Source: CAZUAQ01 sp964618455
GTDB taxonomy: Bacteria > Planctomycetota > Phycisphaerae > UBA1845 > PWPN01
Assembly (NCBI GenBank): GCA_964618455.1
Contig: CAZUAQ010000070.1
Span: 1 to 23,797 of the forward strand
DNA length: 23,797 bases
Direction of reading: 5' to 3'
Shown here: piece by piece, positions 23,456 to 23,797 of the stretch
How positions within the stretch are numbered: the first letter of the stretch is position 1
Layout: each line of letters opens with the position of its first letter
Notes under the pieces: generated by a model
Database searches by the model: none
What the model saw: only the letters and a program-made list of their open reading frames with translations
Told to the model about the DNA's origin: nothing
Made by a program: the position numbers and the translations under genes

Positions 23456-23484
23456 ATTATCGGCCCATCATGCCGGTCGCTGAA
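23456..23484 (-). promoter_or_regulatory. weak candidate promoter of the porin gene
   Basis: Minus strand: TTCAGC (23484-23479, three of six), a 17-base spacer and GATAAT (23461-23456, five of six). The leader would be about 70 bases. The poor -35 makes this tentative. Confidence 0.3.
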
Positions 23485-23582
23485 TGAATTCACGTCGTGT
23501 CTTGACGGAATTGAGTACGAATCGGGTGTGAGATTTCAGGAGATGAATCTCTTGCCTTTGACCCTGCAGTCGGGTGATCACC

Positions 23583-23741
23583 CTACGCGGGCGGGATGTG
23601 CTTCTCGAATTCCGTGGGCGCCATGGATTCGCTGTCGCGTGAGAAAGGTGTGCCGCACTCAGGGCAACGGTTTTCCGTCAGGCCGACCAGGAGATAGCCG
23701 CAGGTCTGACAGACCCACTTCGGCCGGTTCACTGCATGCAC
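23583..23741 (-). CDS. small zinc-ribbon protein (52 residues, GTG start)
   Basis: A short cytosolic protein. Cys11, Cys14, Cys26 and Cys29 form a CxxC...CxxC zinc site (CQTCGYLLVGL...CPECG), the same CGYxLxGL...CPECG core as in the PrsW-type protease of this window. The C-terminal part (SRDSESMAPTEFEKHIPPA) is hydrophilic and probably disordered. GTG 23741 is preferred because AGGAC lies about 6 bases upstream and a TGA closes the frame 12 bases before it. The internal GTG 23732 would drop three residues. Such ribbons are frequent as stand-alone proteins in planctomycetes, where their role is unknown. The predicted size is below usual gene-finder cut-offs, so it is easily missed. Confidence 0.65.
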   Translation of the reverse strand: MHAVNRPKWVCQTCGYLLVGLTENRCPECGTPFSRDSESMAPTEFEKHIPPA

Positions 23742-23797
23742 AAGTGTCCTGCTTCAGTCGGAATTGGAGAAATCCGTCATTTGGGTTACACCTATAG

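Noticed and set aside
23754..23797. Short open frame on the minus strand at the window edge ending MTDFSNSD then TGA
   Set aside because: It could be the C-terminus of a gene outside the window or an 8-codon leader ORF; 44 bases are too few to decide.

Overview
This GC-rich 23.8-kb window is bacterial chromosome, most likely from a planctomycete (Planctomycetota, possibly Phycisphaerae-like). That assignment is an inference. It rests on a zinc ribbon of the form CxxCGYxLxGL...CPECG in two separate proteins, a secreted DUF2961/GH172 protein, paired TPR/AAA proteins, many lipoproteins, and a sugar porin. Genes are densely packed on both strands with many 4-nt ATGA overlaps. No rRNA, tRNA, CRISPR array, integrase or insertion sequence was seen, and no gap between genes exceeds 300 bases.

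Layout. 1-3.3 kb: a PfkB-family sugar kinase (+) meets a minus-strand operon trpF - lipoprotein - nadD tail to tail. 3.5-5.5 kb (+): an alpha/beta-hydrolase-like lipoprotein and an NDUFA9-like NAD(P)-binding SDR protein. 5.5-7.3 kb (-): an operon of two YbjQ-family proteins and a zinc-ribbon/PrsW-type membrane protease, behind a strong promoter. 7.3-8.5 kb (-): ilvC with a clear promoter and an intrinsic terminator. 8.6-13.0 kb (-): a complete furanose-type sugar ABC importer, ytfQ-ytfR-ytfT-yjfF, with every junction overlapping. 13.2-14.05 kb (+): a SAM methyltransferase. 14.1-16.7 kb (-): a TPR-AAA ATPase coupled to a TPR membrane protein. 16.85-18.85 kb (+): a secreted DUF2961/GH172-type glycosidase. 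18.9-21.05 kb (-): an ABC-F ATPase preceded by a 53-residue lipoprotein with a near-consensus promoter. 21.25-23.4 kb (-): an M48 metallopeptidase lipoprotein and an OprB-type carbohydrate porin. 23.6-23.74 kb (-): a 52-residue zinc-ribbon protein.

How the genes may work together. The porin, the GH172-like enzyme, the YtfQRT-YjfF importer and the PfkB kinase could form a route for releasing, importing and phosphorylating furanose sugars. They are not one operon, so this is a hypothesis. The envelope theme is strong: four or five lipoproteins, the M48 peptidase, the PrsW-like protease, the porin and the TPR membrane protein.

The most notable observations are three. First, ytfR appears to start at an ATT codon behind a perfect Shine-Dalgarno inside ytfQ. 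Second, a perfect 13-bp inverted repeat buries the ribosome binding site of the M48 peptidase and begins at its predicted transcription start. Third, the IlvC cofactor loop lacks the usual NADPH-phosphate-binding residues. No unambiguous new defence or mobile system was found. The best candidates for undescribed biology are the TPR-AAA/TPR-membrane pair and the YbjQ-YbjQ-PrsW operon.
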